Shown: piece after piece, positions 18,855 through 20,049 of the stretch | Layout of the letters: each line of letters starts with the position of its first letter | How positions within the stretch are numbered: the first letter of the stretch is position 1 | DNA from: Alitiscatomonas aceti | Lineage (GTDB): Bacteria; Bacillota; Clostridia; Lachnospirales; Lachnospiraceae | NCBI RefSeq assembly: GCF_025567195.1 | Contig: NZ_JAOQJF010000043.1 | Span: forward strand, 1-20,049 | Length of the DNA stretch: 20,049 bases | Reading direction: 5' to 3' | Made by a program: the position numbers and the translations under genes | The notes under the pieces: model-generated | Databases searched by the model: none | Seen by the model: only the letters and a program-made list of their open reading frames with translations | Told to the model about the DNA's origin: nothing

Positions 18855-19391
18855 GTGAAGGAAAGAGGTAAGTATATCTTTGAGAGATCTTATCCATATA
18901 TATTTTCTTTTATAGTGTGTGTTTTTTCATACCGGCGGGAATTTATAGATAAGGATCAAGCAGGTCTACAAGAAATATTGAGTTCAGCACTTACGGTAGC
19001 ATCACTAATTATTGGATTTATAGGCGCAGTTTTACCAATAATTATAGCAATGAAAAGTGAATCAAAGTATGTAAGAGAGGTATTTCTAAAAGATAAAAGT
19101 CATTTATTTACTAAATATGTTCGTGCCACAGTAATATTAGGATTTACACTGATTAGCACAACATTTATTTTATACTTTGATAGTCGTTTGGGTGATTTAA
19201 AGATATATGTAATGTATACATGGCTGTATTCTTTGATCACGTTTTTATTGAGTACATATCGCTGCATTTCGATTATTTTGAAGTTGATGTTTTCAGATAC
19301 AGGAGAGGAACGAGAAAACTTTTACAAACAGAATGCGACTAAGAGTTTGCAAGAACAGAAGTTAGAGAATGAAAACAGAATGGAAGAATAA
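18855..19391 (+). CDS. Four-helix membrane protein, partner of the 17911 gene
   Basis: 178 residues from a GTG start five bp after the previous stop, with GGAG eight bases upstream, so it is translationally linked. Membrane helices at about 12-27 (YPYIFSFIVCVFSY), 44-67 (SSALTVASLIIGFIGAVLPI), 89-108 (VRATVILGFTLISTTFILYF) and 117-142 (YVMYTWLYSLITFLLSTYRC). A charged C-terminal tail follows (about 147-178). It is not a transporter or enzyme family I recognise. By analogy with two-gene defence systems it would be the membrane sensor or effector. Confidence 0.7.
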   Translation: MKERGKYIFERSYPYIFSFIVCVFSYRREFIDKDQAGLQEILSSALTVASLIIGFIGAVLPIIIAMKSESKYVREVFLKDKSHLFTKYVRATVILGFTLISTTFILYFDSRLGDLKIYVMYTWLYSLITFLLSTYRCISIILKLMFSDTGEERENFYKQNATKSLQEQKLENENRMEE

Positions 19392-19540
19392 GGAATGCTG
19401 TCATAATTCGGGCATTCTAGAAGAGTTTTTGAGTAAATTAGAAATTTGCTTGATATTTTTTATGATGAACTAAGAAATTAGGAGGGGAGGATATAGATAT
19501 TAATTGAGGTTGTAATCTCCATATTTTCTCAAAGCTATAT

Positions 19541-19759
19541 GAGTAGCGGAGAGGACCAAGAGTTCCTTTCTTATGGTATAGGTTAGCAGCTCCATTTACT
19601 TGCCAGAGAAATAAGAGGCGAAAGCCGGAAAAAGAAAAAGTCCAATAGCAAAATCAAAGCTTGGCTGGCTGAATTGCTAAAGGACTTGATCGTAGCGGTA
19701 ACCGCTGCGATAGTTGCAAAGCTACTTGAGTAGCGGAGAGGGGCGAAAGCCCTTCTCTT
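19541..19759 (+). repeat. Tandem duplicated hairpin unit
   Basis: GAGTAGCGGAGAGG occurs at 19541-19554 and at 19728-19741, 187 bp apart, with 22 of 24 flanking bases shared (AAAGCTATAT / AAAGCTACTT). Each copy forms a hairpin: 19549-19570 (7 bp) and 19736-19757 (9 bp with a GAAA tetraloop). U-tracts are weak. It may be a duplicated terminator or RNA element following small peptide frames. Confidence 0.5.
19587..19733 (+). other. Hydrophobic peptide frame without a start codon
   Basis: Open from 19587 to the stop at 19731. It encodes a lysine-rich part (RKKKKSNSKIK) followed by AWLAELLKDLIVAVTAAIVA and KLLE, a clear amphipathic or membrane helix. There is no ATG, GTG or TTG at the proper place, so it is either broken at its start or uses a rare start. 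It resembles a type I toxin in shape only. Confidence 0.3.
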
Positions 19760-19795
19760 AACTATAGTATAACATACTCATCTGTAAAAAACAAT

Positions 19796-19915
19796 ATGAA
19801 GGATCTGATAAGACTTGCACTGATTTTTCTTGCCGCGATTTATCTTGGAAAAGCGGTATACTGTTCATTACGGCTTCTCGGGGAAGTCTGGAAGGAGCGT
19901 AGATCATGCCAGTAG
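19796..19915 (+). CDS. 39-residue hydrophobic peptide
   Basis: MKDLIRLALIFLAAIYLGKA, then VYCSLRLLGEVWKERRSCQ. One membrane helix (about 4-22) and a basic end. No good ribosome-binding site precedes the ATG, so translation is uncertain. It follows the second hairpin at 19757 and comes before a T-rich stretch that ends in the terminator at 20030. Confidence 0.4.
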   Translation: MKDLIRLALIFLAAIYLGKAVYCSLRLLGEVWKERRSCQ

Positions 19916-20029
19916 GAAATCCCCGTTTTCCGTCGTAGTACTAGGAAAGTTCCGTCGTTTTCTTCTCGTCATTTTTTTATCTCTTTTCCTGCATCTCGAT
20001 TTTTCCTTTATTTACAGCAAATTTTCAAT

Positions 20030-20049
20030 GCCCTTTTGGGGCTTTTTTT
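20030..20049 (+). terminator. Rho-independent terminator at the window end
   Basis: GCCC-TTTTG-GGGC stem-loop followed by seven T. It ends a rightward transcript, possibly that of the 39-residue peptide or the 17911 pair. Positions 19916-20029 hold no gene. Confidence 0.65.

Overview
The window suggests a spore-forming Clostridia genome, most likely a gut Lachnospiraceae relative. The left edge carries the 5' two thirds of a sleC-type spore cortex-lytic enzyme gene. It is broken at a Cys-Pro-Gly-Trp-Met-Thr codon run, and the next gene is a large serine recombinase on the opposite strand. From about 1.05 kb to at least 17.4 kb the DNA reads as the lysogeny, early and replication half of a temperate siphophage-like element. 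All family names are from memory of sequence motifs; no database was searched.

Layout: (1) 0.2-1.06 kb, host sleC fragment and attL. (2) 1.1-2.64 kb, serine recombinase. (3) 2.8-3.8 kb, three tandem copies (period about 330 bp) of a type I toxin-antitoxin module. Each has a 26-29 residue Hol_Tox/TxpA-like membrane peptide on the minus strand and a convergent antisense RNA of about 100 nt from a strong plus-strand promoter. (4) 3.85-5.7 kb, a leftward repressor operon: XRE repressor, DUF4160, DUF2442, ImmA/IrrE-like protease, YgiT-type zinc finger. (5) 5.7-6.06 kb, a divergent lysis-lysogeny switch with both promoters at exactly 17-bp spacing and an operator inside each spacer, then a Cro-like gene. 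(6) 6.06-9.4 kb, a mosaic of very small genes in convergent pairs, joined by repeated copies of the 3' tail of a Cro/XRE gene and by four related leftward promoters. (7) 9.4-17.4 kb, a GC-rich rightward operon: small proteins, HNHc nuclease, P4/D5-type helicase, an iteron-rich origin candidate, SSB, zinc-ribbon proteins, a sigma-70 family protein and an ArpU/DUF1492-like late regulator, ending in a candidate late promoter.

No terminase, portal, capsid, tail or lysis gene follows the late promoter in this window. Instead there is a tRNA-like fold, a tmRNA T-arm-like scar and a terminator. After these comes AT-rich DNA (17.7-20.0 kb) with a LexA-box promoter, a two-gene cassette (312-aa soluble protein plus 178-aa four-helix membrane protein) resembling a defence system in shape, and small hydrophobic peptide frames. 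The packaging genes may lie beyond the window, or the element may be a decayed or composite prophage.

The most interesting points are: the sleC interruption (a possible skin-like developmental excision), the triple type I toxin array with Shine-Dalgarno-masking helices kept by different sequences, the cassette-like small-gene region, the iteron origin, and the two-gene module behind a LexA box.
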